This document shows, in pieces, positions 23,260-33,506 of a DNA stretch of 64,000 nucleotides. Location: contig JAAALK010000079.1 in assembly GCA_019279435.1 (NCBI GenBank), positions 80,594,162 to 80,658,161 on the forward strand. The letters are read 5' to 3'. Both the position numbers and the translations under genes were made by a program. Numbering within the stretch: position 1 is the first letter of the stretch; every line of letters begins with the position of its first letter. The notes below the pieces were generated by a model, which saw nothing but the letters and a program-made list of their open reading frames with translations, had not been told where the DNA came from and searched no databases. This DNA is from Zizania palustris. Lineage: Eukaryota > Streptophyta > Magnoliopsida > Poales > Poaceae.

Positions 23260-25162
23260 GGTATGCACATCTGATCGAAGGCCTAGACGAAGAGTATGTC
23301 TGCGGAGCTCCCGCCATCTACTAGGATCCTTCGGACCTCCACTCCTGCTATATCAGCAGAAATGACCAAGGGGTCAGCATAGGGAAACTTCACCCCCGCG
23401 GCATCGCTGGCAGTAAACGAGATGGGCACGTGAGACCACTCTGGCATCCCTTCGGCGGAACTCGAGGTCCCAATGTGCCCGACCTCGCGTATGTACTCGC
23501 GTCGCTGCCTCTTGGACATGCTCCCGAGGGTCCCCCCTCCAGAGATGGGCAGGACCACTCGCTTGCCGCGGTCTTGCGGGTCTTCTTGCTTTGGTGGTGG
23601 CATAATATTGGCCACTGGTAGCCGCATGGGGGCTTCAAGGGCACCGTCTCGGGCCATAGTTTGCACAGGCTCCGATCGTGTCGATGGTGGGGCTCGGTCC
23701 GAAGCACCCCGCCCGGTACTTCGCTCAAGGTTGTCGCCCCGAAGGGCCAACACTGCCTTGCAATCCTTCGTGTCATGACTCCTATTGTCGCCATGCACGC
23801 AACAAAAAAAACTCTGACGCCTGCCAGGCACCCTTTCTTGAGGCTTCGGTGGCCCGGCCTTGAAATTCTTCGCCTGCTGGAAATTGGCAGGTGCCCTCGG
23901 AGCAGAAGGTGCAATGTTTAGTACCTCCGAACGAAAATGCTTCTTTCCCCGCTTGTGCTCGTTGAAGCGGTTGTCTTGAGGAGGCTGTAGGAGAGCAGAG
24001 GATTCGGGCTCCATCTTGACTTCCCGGAGGGTGGGCGATGGTGCTTCAGCACGTCGAAGACAGCCTTCCTCCGCCTTGGCCTACTATTCGAAGTATGCCA
24101 TCAGCTGTGCCACAGACGTCACCGGCTTCCGATGGAGTTTGCTGAGGAGGTCGGGGTTTAGCACCCCTTCGCGGGCGGCATCGACTATAGAAGAGGTAGA
24201 CATGCCCTTAATCTGTGACTTGGTGTGGGCGAAGCACGTGAAGTACTCCCGGAGTGTTTCTCCCGCCCGTTGTTTCACCTGGAACAAACTTCCTGTGGAC
24301 ATTGGGGCCACGAAGGTGCCTTGGAAGTTGCTCACAAATTTCTTCTTCAGCTGCTCCCAAGAGCTGATTGACCCTGGCCTCAGAGACCAGAACCATCGGA
24401 GCGCGACGCCTTCGAGAGCGAGGGGGAAGCATTTTGCCATAGTGCTTCACACCCCCCTCGCTTGCTTCTATTGCCAGGGCATATGAGCGGGCGAACTCTC
24501 CTGGGTCCGACCCCCCGAGTACTTATGCAACTTCGAGGCCTTGAATTTGGGGTCGAAAGGCACCCTTTGCAAGTCCGAATGCAACGGAGACTCATCATCG
24601 AACGATGCATTCTCGGCTTCCTCCGGGACTTGGATAACTTCTGGGGGTTGTGAGCACCACCGTCTTGAGGCCCTCCAGGAGTCTCGGTGGAGGCTTGAGT
24701 GTGGAGGCGATCGGCAGCCTCTTGCCTCCACCTAGATACTTCTTCCTGAAGCCTAGCTAATTGAGTAGCCTCGGTTCCAGGAAGGCCTTCGTCTTCATTA
24801 GAGGGTAGCTCTGGGTCCTGGGAGCTGGCGTAATCAGTCTGAAGCACCGTAGAAGGAGCTCGAGGGCCCCTGGGCACTCGACGCCCAAGGGTGTCTTCGG
24901 GATTTGCTGGAGCGGCCGAGGGCCCCGCTCCTGCGGTCCGAGGGGACCTGCGGCCTGGCTTATCTTCGGAGGCATAGCTAGCCACGAAGAGGTCTTGGAG
25001 ATGGAGGGCTTCGAACGACTCGGGAAGTCGAGTGAAGGCCTTCGGGCCGCACTAAGAAGCCCTTAACTGAAGGGTGCGCGGAATCGTGAGACTCCGAGGC
25101 TCCCCACGTAAGTGGTCTTCGAAGTGCAGTCAGCAGCAGAGAATAAGCTTCTAGAACTTGAA
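23260..25162 (-). pseudogene. Gypsy G2 gag and start of protease (Tat-type), frameshifted
   Basis: Read leftwards from the primer site. The gag core shows PFDPKFKASKLHKYSG, LALEGVALRWFWSLRPGSI and WEQLKKKFVSNFQGTF, which are hallmarks of the plant Retrotrans_gag domain. A zinc-knuckle-like CCVHGDNRSHDTKDC follows, then a basic linker, then the aspartic protease active site (ILVDGGSSADILF) at about 23290. The reading frame changes near 24440 and between 24080 and 24015, and a TAG interrupts the protease near 23283. The element continues at 12259 leftwards. The N-terminal start is uncertain; an ATG lies near 24975. Confidence 0.85.
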
Positions 25163-25180
25163 TCCCCACGGACGGCGCCA
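25163..25180 (-). other. Primer-binding site of Gypsy G2
   Basis: The minus strand reads TGGCGCCGTCCGTGGGGA two bases after the LTR end. It is identical to the primer site of nested element G3 at 28418. I do not assign the tRNA. Confidence 0.8.
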
Positions 25181-25182
25181 AC

Positions 25183-25678
25183 TGTTGGCGCAAAAGTTAC
25201 ACAAACAGGTTCTTTGAGATCAAGAACGAACAAACAAAGAGCTTGTGCTTTAGGACTGCCTCGAGCCTCCGAGTTGGATAATAGCTCGAGTAGTCCGAAC
25301 GTGCGTATTGAATAACTTGTTCCGGGGGATCCCTTTTACAGGGTATGGAGGGGGGTATTTATAGGAAAAATGCATAAGGGAAAGACCTAATTACCCCTAG
25401 ATTACAACCGACATAGTGGAAACTATTCGGTGCCAGGAACAAGGTTATAAAAGGTAAAAAACTACAAGGCAGATGGATAAGCCAAACATCTCATCAATCT
25501 TGTCCTTCCGCTTCGGGGCCTTTATCCCCCATTCGGAGGGTTCATCGAGGCTTCGTATCACTGCACCCTTCGGATTGACGCCTCTACCTCCGAACGACGG
25601 CTCACCCACTTCGGAGCCTTTCTTAGCCTTTGAAGTATTAATCTTTAGGACCTGAAAATGGAGTAATTTCCCCCAACA
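25183..25678 (-). repeat. 5' LTR of Gypsy G2
   Basis: 496 bp. On the minus strand it runs TGTTGGGGGAAATTACTCC to TTTTGCGCCAACA, with a TATA box whose plus-strand form TATTTATA is at 25356-25363. The outer edge 25678/25679 abuts G1 protein-coding sequence, so G2 inserted into G1. The expected target duplication starts GCAAC; its mate lies outside the window. Confidence 0.88.
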
Positions 25679-25799
25679 GCAACGAAGCCCCCTTCGAACA
25701 CAGGGCGCCCGAGGCCAAAGGGCACACTTCGGCCAGAATTAACAGGGGTCAAACAGTAGCTCCAGGCACCAAGCCGAAGCCATCTTGGGCTCCCCGGGC

Positions 25800-26714
25800 A
25801 TGTCCAAATCACAAAAGAGACGCCTACAAAGGCTACGGGCACAGGAGATACGCGAGAAGGTAGCTGAGGTTGAGCGCGATGCTATCTTCGAAGAGATCCA
25901 CCCTCGGCTAGCTGCCAAAAGGATATGGAGGGAGAAGTCGGTTGAGATAATCAACCCGGCTCCTAGTCCGAGCGACGACGAAGACGACTTGCTTGATGAT
26001 GATTACTCGCCCGTCTCTGAGGGGCCCGTACCTCAGGCGATGGACATCAACATCGTCACATTACCCATCGAGTTTGCGCCACCACGGGACAAGGCCGAGG
26101 TTGCTCAGTTGAACCTCGGTCCGCGCAGCGCCATCTTCGAGAAGCCCGAGGACTCAGCTCGCCATCTAAAGCCTCTCTATGTCAGGGGTCACATTGATGG
26201 GAAGCCGATTTCCCGGATGCTCATCGACGGTGGCACCACAGTTAATCTAATGCCTTATTCATTGTTGAAGAAACTTGGCAGGGACGAAGATGACCTGAAG
26301 AAGACTAACTTGATGCTCAATGGCTTCAACGGCGAGAGCTCCGAGGCCAAGGGAGTGCTCTCTATGGAGTTGACGGTGGGCAACAAGACGTTGCCAACGG
26401 CATTCTTCGTCGTTGATGTACAAGGTAACTATAGTGTGTTACTCGGATGCGACTGGATCCATGCGAACTGTTGCATCCCCTCTACCCTACACCAGTGCTT
26501 GGTATAGTGGGACGACGATGAGGTGGAGGTCATCCCCGCAGATACTTCGGCCCAAGTAGCTTTGGCCGATGTGTCGGTTGACGCCGTCCATAACAAAGTA
26601 GAGTGTCTATCAGGTAGAGATCTTTCAGATTATGACTTTGTTAGTGTATCCGGAGGACAGTTTGTACTAGTGTCTGTAAATTCAGCTGGAGTAGCACGAC
26701 TATTTTTGTATTAG
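25800..26714 (+). pseudogene. G1 gag-end and aspartic protease region
   Basis: The reading frame runs through a charged, acidic linker into an aspartic protease with active site MLIDGGTTVNLMPYSLL and the downstream VLLGCDWIHAN block. A TAG at 26505-26507 breaks the frame right after HQCLV; the same frame continues with WDDDEVEVIPADTS to 26714, so this looks like a single nonsense change of CAG type. The ATG at 25800 is an internal Met; the true start lies upstream, removed by G2. Confidence 0.85.
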
Positions 26715-26719
26715 TAGTC

Positions 26720-27319
26720 ATGTCTAGCAAAATAAATCTAGATTGGCTAAAGTCTCGCGTGGAGCGGTATCGGTCTAATAAAGACGGTATTGCCGAGGCC
26801 ATCGAGGACTTTAGCGAAGTAGAAAAGTTAGGGCAAGGTTTTACGTTGGCCGACCCCTTGGAGGAAGTTGATATAGGCGATGCTAGCATCCCAAGGCCGA
26901 CTTTTGTAAACCAACATTTACAACCCGATGTAAAGGCTGAAGTAATAAAGTTACTTCGGTCGTATGTCGATTGTTTCGCATGGGAGTATAGCGAAATGCC
27001 AGGGCTAAGCCGCGAGCTCGTGGAGCATCGGCTGCCCATCAAGTCCGGGTTTAGGCCTTATAAACAGCCTCCCTGTCGCTTTAATTCGGTCGTCTATGAC
27101 CGAGTTAAAGAAGAACTGGAACGACTACTTAAGGCTGAGTTTATTAGGCCATGCAGGTACGCAGAATGGGTTGCTAACATTGTACCTGTAGAGAAGAAAG
27201 GGAGCGGCAAGATACGAGTATGCATTGATTTCAGGGATCTGAATAGAGCCACTCCAAAAGACGAGTATCCAATGCCAATAACCGACATGCTGATCAACGA
27301 TGCTTCGGGACATAAGGTA
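26720..27319 (+). pseudogene. G1 reverse transcriptase, N-terminal part
   Basis: This covers the connecting region and the RT fingers: VDCFAWEYSEMPGLSR, HRLPIKSGFRPYKQPPCRF, EWVANIVPVEKKGSGKIRVC and DFRDLNRATPKDEYPMP are classic Gypsy RT motifs. It is in a different frame from the protease part. It stops at 27319, where the G3 LTR begins; the last five bases AGGTA are the target duplication. The protein resumes at 34554. Confidence 0.92.
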
Positions 27320-28415
27320 TGTTGGGGGAATATATTTCCCTTGAACAGGGGCCAAATGACGTCAGCCTCCGACAGCCTTCGGCCCAGAGCCCAGCGCTGT
27401 CGGAGCCTGTTTTCTCTCTAAGTGTTGTTTCCAGGTCCCAAGGTGCCTTTCGGGGCCTGTAGCTTCGGAGCCCTCAGACCGGGAGGTCCGGCTCGGAGCC
27501 CCTGATTCGGGCCCTAGCGCAGGGCGCCGGAGGCCACCCTCCGGGCGCAGGAGGCCGGAGGCCACCCTCCGGGAGCCAAGTCCGGAGGCCGCCCTCCGGA
27601 GCCAAGTCGGGAGGCCGCCCTCCGGAGCCAAGACCGGAGGCCGCCCCCCAGAGCCAAGTCCGGAGGTCGCCCTCCAGAGCCAAGTCGGGAGGCCGCCCCC
27701 CGGAGCCAAGTCTGGAGGCCGCCCTCCGGAGCCAAGTCCGGAGGCCGCCCTCCGGAGCCAAGTCGGGAGGCTGCCCTCCGGAGCCAAGTCTGGAGGCCGC
27801 CCCCCGGAGCCAAGTCCGGAGGCCACCCTCCGGGGCCCAGTCCGGAGGCCGCCCTCCGGGACCCAGTTCGGAGGCCACCCTCCGGGACCCAGCTCGGAGA
27901 CCACCCTCCGGGAGCCAAGTCCGGAGGCCGCCCTCCGGAGCATCCTTCGAAGCCCCCCCTCCGGGGTGCACTTCGAAGCCTTCCCCCCAGCCTCCACCTT
28001 CGGTGTATCTTTTAGCTGGTCAAAGCCTGGCATAGCCTGACACATCTGTAAAGCTGTAAAGTTGTCTGGTACTTTTGCTCAGTAGCTAGCCCCTTTCCCT
28101 ATCTACCCCTATAAGCCTACGGGCTTGTAGAGGGTATCTTAGTCTTTTCCTTAAGCCTGTGTGCTTATAAAAGCAGGGCCAAGCCCTTGTACCAGGGACA
28201 GGCTCCAGGGGGCTAAGAGACCCTGGAACTATTGCTTCATATTAGGGCATACCATGCCAAATCCACCACAACTGGACGTAGGGTTATTATCTCCCAGGAG
28301 AGGCCCGAACCAGTATAAACCTTCTTCTCCCTCTGTTAGAGTCCTTCGAGGCTCATTCTCCACATCACACTCCACCACACGAAAACCTGCTGGAACTAAC
28401 ACAATTGTTCCAACA
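27320..28415 (+). repeat. 5' LTR of G3
   Basis: 1096 bp, TGTTGGGGGAATATATT to AATTGTTCCAACA. It contains the 26-bp hairpin minisatellite and, near the end, a transcript-like region (TATAAAAGCAGGGCC at about 28167). The inner half is nearly identical to the 3' LTR. Confidence 0.93.
27522..27950 (+). repeat. 26-bp GC-rich hairpin minisatellite, about 16 units (5' LTR of G3)
   Basis: Tandem units of the type CCGGAGGCCGCCCTCCGGAG plus CCAAGT. Each unit holds the inverted repeat CCGGAGG/CCTCCGG around a 4-base loop, so each can fold into a hairpin. Sites are dense in CG and CHG. Because 26 is not a multiple of three, the array reads differently in each unit and yields long spurious ORFs on the minus strand. 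Confidence 0.93.
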
Positions 28416-28417
28416 GT

Positions 28418-28435
28418 TGGCGCCGTCCGTGGGGA
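28418..28435 (+). other. Primer-binding site of G3
   Basis: TGGCGCCGTCCGTGGGGA, two bases after the 5' LTR end, the same as in G2. Confidence 0.85.
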
Positions 28436-29800
28436 CCTTAGTACAAAAAGCTAAGTGCTCTGCCATTGTCTGCAACCTGAAGTACGCTTGAGGGGGGAGC
28501 TTCGAGGCTTCGTGCTCCGCGCACCCTTCGGCAAGGGGCTTCAGGTCTAGTCCGAAGGCCATCTTTGCCTTCCCTTATCCTTCGCATACCGGAGCCCGCC
28601 CTCTGGCAAGGGGCTCCGCTCCACGCGTCGAAGGTCGTCGAAGCCCCAGGGGCTACGAGGCCAACCTTCAGTCACCTCGCGAGGTACGTCCACTATCCGA
28701 AGTACCACTTCGATGTACAATTTCGCAGTCACTTTGATATTCGAAGCCCTGCTTCGCTCTGAATTCGAAGCCCTGCTTCGCCTCTAAAGCAATTTCTGCC
28801 CCGTCTTATTAAAAAACCCGAAGCTTTGCTTCGCCTTATTTAAAATCCGAAGCCTTGCTTCACTTTAGCAAATCCGGAGCACCCCTCCGAAGGCTACACA
28901 GCGCCTCCGGGCCTGTAGCAAATCCGGAGCACCCCTCCGAAGACTACACAGCGCCTTCGGGCCCGTAGCAAATCCGGAGCACCCCTCCGAAGGCTACACA
29001 GCGCCTCCGGGCCCGTAGCAAATCCGGAGCACCCCTCCGAAGGCTACACAGCGCCTCCGGGCCCGTAGCAGTAATAGGGACTCCGGGCCATGGCTCGATG
29101 CGTCCAAGGATTCCGGGCTCCGTACCCGAAGCATCCCAGGGATTCCGGGCTCCGTACCCGAAGCATCCCAGGGTCGAAGGTGGCCCAGGGTCGTAGGTGA
29201 CCCAGAGCCGGAGGTGGCTCAGAACCGAAGGTGGTTCACATTATCGCAGGTTCGGTGAATCCACACCAAACATCCATTTTCATTACAGAATCAAGCTCAG
29301 AAGCCTTGCTTCATTATCTAAACACGCTCCGAAGCCTGGCTTCGCGTGCCCATATACTATACGCCTAAGCGTCTCGAAGTCATACTTCGCTATAACCTAA
29401 GTGCGTTTTAGAGCCTCGCTCACGCACAGCATCCAAATCTTAGCATGCCGAAGCATGCCTCGCTAGGCTTGATTGTGCCGAAGCCCTGCTTCGCACCAAG
29501 TTACCACGTTCGAAGCCCAAAAGAGGTCTTCGCTCAAATGAAATTTCATGCGTCGAAGCCACCGAAAGGCGCACCCTTCGCATCGTTTATTTTTTGCCCG
29601 CACCAGCAACGGCTAAGTCCCTAACTGCCACGAGCAAAGGGGGGAAGCATGTATGCGAGGTGTGCGAATGTAATACGCAGTACGAAGCGTAACAAGCTAA
29701 AACGTTCGAAGCCAAACAACACGAAGCATACAGACGAAGTGTGCAAAGATAGCAAACTCTATTCATTGTATGTCGAGAAGTGTGTTACAAACATACTTCG
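28436..29800 (+). other. G3 non-coding leader with short tandem repeats
   Basis: No supported gene. It contains many scattered TTCGAAGC/GCTTCG words, a 50-bp unit repeated four times at 28867-29066, and a duplicated 35-bp block (ATTCCGGGCTCCGTACCCGA type) near 29110-29170. Confidence 0.7.
28867..29066 (+). repeat. 50-bp tandem repeat, four units
   Basis: Units begin AGCAAATCCGGAGCACCCCT and recur exactly every 50 bp (28867, 28917, 28967, 29017), with one or two differences each. Confidence 0.95.
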
Positions 29801-29809
29801 GAAGCAAAA

Positions 29810-32800
29810 CTACGTGTAATCTGTATCTAAACCTAAGAAGAACCGCGTGCGAGGCCCCAACCCTCGCTTGCCCCTTCTTCGGCCAGGGCCACCTCGGCTG
29901 GACGTTGCCTCGTCGGAGCCCACTCTCCCTCGAACAGCCCGTTCAGGTTCCGAAGCCCGTAGGCTTCGCCTTCCACCTTGCAGGTCGCTCCAAGTTAACG
30001 AAGCAGGCGGTGCCGTATCGAAGGCAGAAAAGTCTAAGGCTTCGTCGCCTGCTAAGGCCGTTCGAGAAGGCAAAGACGAAGGGCCCTGGAGGGACTCCGT
30101 CTTCACAGCGGCTAGTAAATCCTGAGCTACTTCGGAGATGGCTTCGCCGCTAGGCCCCCTCGGAAGCTTAAACCGAGGGGGGCCTTCGGACCTAGCTACT
30201 TCAAGGATCGCCCACAGATGTTGAAGCTCTTCGGAGTCCTCGAGGACTTCGAGGTCTACGCTCGGAGTCTGAGCCTGGGCAGGAATAAAAAACCCCCGCA
30301 TTCATATTAATAAGCTGATAAGAGTTTTTACAAGCCTGCAGCTAAGTATTACAAAAGGCCTAAGGAGATCTACACCTTCGGAGGCGGAGGTGTCGAAGTC
30401 GAAGGCTGATCAGGCGCAGCAGGCGCTTTGGCTCGGCGATGTCGAAGGGCCTTCTGGAGGTCGAGGACTGCTTCGCAGCCTTGCTCATTCCAGGGTTCCT
30501 ACAGCCGCCGCCAGGCTCCGCGAACTTCGGCCGGAGGCGTCACCAAGTGCGGACCCCCGAAGGCCACTGGGGTCACGGAGGTTGCCGCCCGAAGGTGGTC
30601 ACATCCCGCGGCATGGAGCATATGCAACACCCCTTGGCCCGCGACGCGACCGGCCATAAGAGCGAAGCCCGTCAGCGCTTCGTCCGCTATCGAAGCCGCC
30701 GTCTTCAAGAAATCAGCACGGTCCCCAATCGGGTCTTGCTCGCCAAAGTCCGGAGTCCGGCACTCGGTCCCTATTTTCTCAAGGACCTCGGTCAGGCTCT
30801 GGGTGGCCTCGTCAAGATTGGCCACGACGAAGTTCTCGAGATCCTGAGCCCGTTGGTGGAGCTCCTCGTTCTCCTTCGCCTGTCGGGCCTCGGCATCCTT
30901 CGAAGCCTGGAGCTCCGCGCGGAGCCGAGCCGTTTCCGAGGCCAAGGCTTCCTTCGCCTCAGCAGCCGAAGCCTCGGCCCGCCTCCGTTTCTCGGCCTCC
31001 TCCGAGACCTCACGGCGAAGGGCCTCCTTCTCCTCTGCGAGGCGTTCCATCCACCTGTCGGCAGCAGTCGAAGCCGTCGCGTTCAGTGCGAAGGCCTGCA
31101 GAAATTCAAGAAACCATAAGTGTTAACCAAGGGACAAAGTATAGTTCGAAGTTGCAAGGGGCTTCGCTCACCCGCAGGAGGACTTCGTTCGAACTAACAA
31201 AGAGATCCGTGGGGTCTCGGTGGCTGAGCTGGGCCACCAAGTCCCCCTCCTCCGCAGAAGCGCAAGCCTCGCGGAAACCGCGGATCGCTGCCACCGTCAC
31301 GCCCCCCCTCGGCTTGAAAGGGTGAATCACGGCCACGGTCGCCTCCACGGGCTTCGGCGAGGCGGGGCTCAAGCCCACCACATCCACATCTTCTTCGCCT
31401 CGAGGGACTTCGCGGCCCCCGCTGCCTTCGTCGTCGGACGAAGTGCTCTCGGACTCCGAGTCGCTGCTGCTGCTGCTGCCGCTGCTGCTTGAAGCCTCCG
31501 TGGGCTTCGCCTCGGCAGGCTCCGATCCACCTTCGCCTACCGGCTTTGCCTTAGTGGGCCTCGCATCATCCTCGCCCTCTGCAGGGAGCCAAGTCAAAAT
31601 CCGCATTTTGGAGCTAAGCATGCAGAAAGGGTTTACCTTCGTCGGAGATCTCTTGGAAGGAAGGTGGGGCTAAGTGTGCCCTCCAGCTCCCTCACTGCGA
31701 AGTTGGCGCATCCACCTCCGCGCCCGAAGCCGGTTCCGCCGGAGCACCCGTGGCCCCCTCGGCAGCCAGAGTGTGCGCGACGGCCTCCGCCGCCGAAGAC
31801 CTCGCCGCCAGGGGCTTCGCTGCCTTCTTGGAGGTCGGGGTAGCTACGGGCTTCGCTGCAACCTCCTCCGAGGCACCCGCTTCGTCCTCGTCCCCCCTCT
31901 TCCTCTTGGCTCCGGCCGACGAGGTAGCCAGGTGGGCAAAGTCAGGCAGGGCAGGGAGCCCTCCGAGGTCGAGCGCGGTCCATACCCTGTTACAGCGCTC
32001 CCAAGACCCCACCAGTGCAAGGCGCTGGTTCTGCTCCTCGGGGGTCGGAGTCCCGACGACTCGATCCGCCGCCGCGATGGCCTCCTCCAGGGTCCTCATT
32101 TCGAGGGCGGCTTCACGAAAGGTGTGAGTTAGAAGTGAAAATCTACGAAGTATTAAAAGCAAGGAAACTGCGAAGCCTTACAGAATCGGTCGAAGGCCAG
32201 CTCGCTAAGTTCACCTCGGCCCGAAGCCTGAAAGAGCCCCTCCGGCCAGGAGCGCGCAAGGGGGCTGAGCCGGAGGGTGATGAACTCCTCCGCAAGGTCC
32301 CTCATGCTCATCTTCGCCGCCACTCTCCGGAGCAGCGAGATCCTCGAGCGAAGGATGTCTTCGCTGGTCTTCACCACCCCTTCGCGCCGGTACAAAATAT
32401 GGGCGTTGGTACTCCGAAGGGGAGAGTTCACGCCGACGGAGGCATAGAACCACTCTTGGTCCCACCTCGAGTACCACTTGTTGTTTACGGCCCTCGCCCG
32501 GAAGGCGTCTTGGTACTCCTTCCGGAGCTGGAAATTGGCGCTGCCGAAGGCCAGCGCCCTCTTGACGCGGTCCGTCCCCTCCCGCGGCTTCGGTTGGCAG
32601 TTGGCGACATGGAGGGCGACGAAGACATCCGCGCGGCCCTCGCAGCCCTCGGCCCTCATGGCCCACTCAAAGACAGCTAACCTCGCCACTCCGTTGGGCG
32701 AAAGCTGAGGGAGCTCGAGGTTGTAAGCCTTGAGGACTTCGCTCAGCATCCCCACCGCAGGCAGTCCGAGGCCGGCTTCGAAGAACGCCTCGAACACCAC

Positions 32801-33085
32801 CACCTCATCAGCACGAGGCCTCGGCTCAGCCTCCGACTTCTCCGGGACCCGAAGCTGGATCTTCGCCGCGATCTTCCCTTCGCAGGCCCTCCGGACCGAC
32901 TCCTCCGTGGAAATCGAGGCCCTCATCTCCAGGGTCTGCTCGAACTTGTCGGAGGGCGTCCGAAGGTCCCTCGGCCCTAGCCGCCTAGGCGCAGCCTTCG
33001 CCGCCGCAGCCGCCGCTGCCTGCACCTGGGCGGAGCTCGAGCTCGAGCCCAAGGCCAGAGGCTTCGCCACCGCCTTCTTCGGCAT
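29810..33085 (-). CDS. Antisense multi-exon gene inside G3 (Transposase_28-like and coiled coil)
   Basis: The first exon starts at the ATG of MPKKAVAKPLALGSSS (33085) and runs to about 32190, where TTCT|GTAAGG is a good donor. It holds an Ala/Ser-rich head and a globular stretch (FEAFFEAGLGLPAVGML, LSPNGVARLAVFEWAMR) that resembles the plant 'putative gypsy type transposon' domain, Pfam Transposase_28 (from memory, not searched). Later open blocks on the same strand: 31690-32120 (MRTLEEAIAAADR, basic KRKRGDED), 31106-31600 (acidic Ser run), 30499-31050 (heptad-rich coiled coil) and 29810-30300 (C-terminal tail). Exact exon joins are uncertain. Antisense genes near the 3' LTR are known in Tat elements such as Grande. 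The function is unknown. Confidence 0.6.
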
Positions 33086-33224
33086 GTTGATGGGACTTCG
33101 CCGCGAAGGGCTAAAACTGGCGAGGGGGGCTCGAAGCGAAGTTAGAAGAAGAAGGGAGCGAAGGTTGCAAGGCAACGAGAAGAAAGCAAATGAAGGTGTG
33201 CCGAAGCCGCACGCGGTAAGTCTC

Positions 33225-33232
33225 TATTTATA
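33225..33232 (-). promoter_or_regulatory. TATA box for the antisense gene
   Basis: The minus strand reads CCTATAAATAGAGAC about 140 bp upstream of the ATG at 33085, outside either LTR. It suggests that the antisense gene has its own promoter. Confidence 0.6.
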
Positions 33233-33506
33233 GGCGCGGTAAGAATTCCAACCGTCGTGGGCCGAACCCACCGCCAGGTGGGCCTCCAAGCGAAGGCGAA
33301 CCGGCCCAGAACAAGGTAACGGTAACTTTTTTGACCGTTGCGGAGCCGTTCTGGCAACTAGCGCGGGCATTTATTACCCCCGGGTATCGAGGTCACCTTT
33401 GGTCCAGGCTCCGAAGGTATGTTTTCTCTGAAGTTGTGTTTTCAGGTCATTTGTCCTAAGGGCGCGTGCACCCCTTCGGCCCAAAGGCCTACACGCGAGG
33501 GGCTAC

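Noticed and set aside
24016..24486. 156-residue plus-strand ORF and others over 23430-23921
   Set aside because: They lie opposite the G2 gag, whose minus-strand motifs (ALEGVALRWFWSLRPG, WEQLKKKFVSNFQG) are unmistakable.
27522..27950. CRISPR-like regular repeats
   Set aside because: The repeats are contiguous with no unique spacers, lie in an LTR of a plant retrotransposon and have no cas genes nearby.
27362..28045. Long minus-strand ORFs of 134-227 residues (also 33594-34170)
   Set aside because: They are produced by the 26-bp GC-rich repeat in the G3 LTRs, overlap in all three frames and differ between the two LTRs with the unit number.
30390..32680. Plus-strand ORFs of 139-226 residues across G3
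   Set aside because: They are complements of the antisense gene exons; the minus-strand frames have the coiled coil, acidic run and globular motifs.
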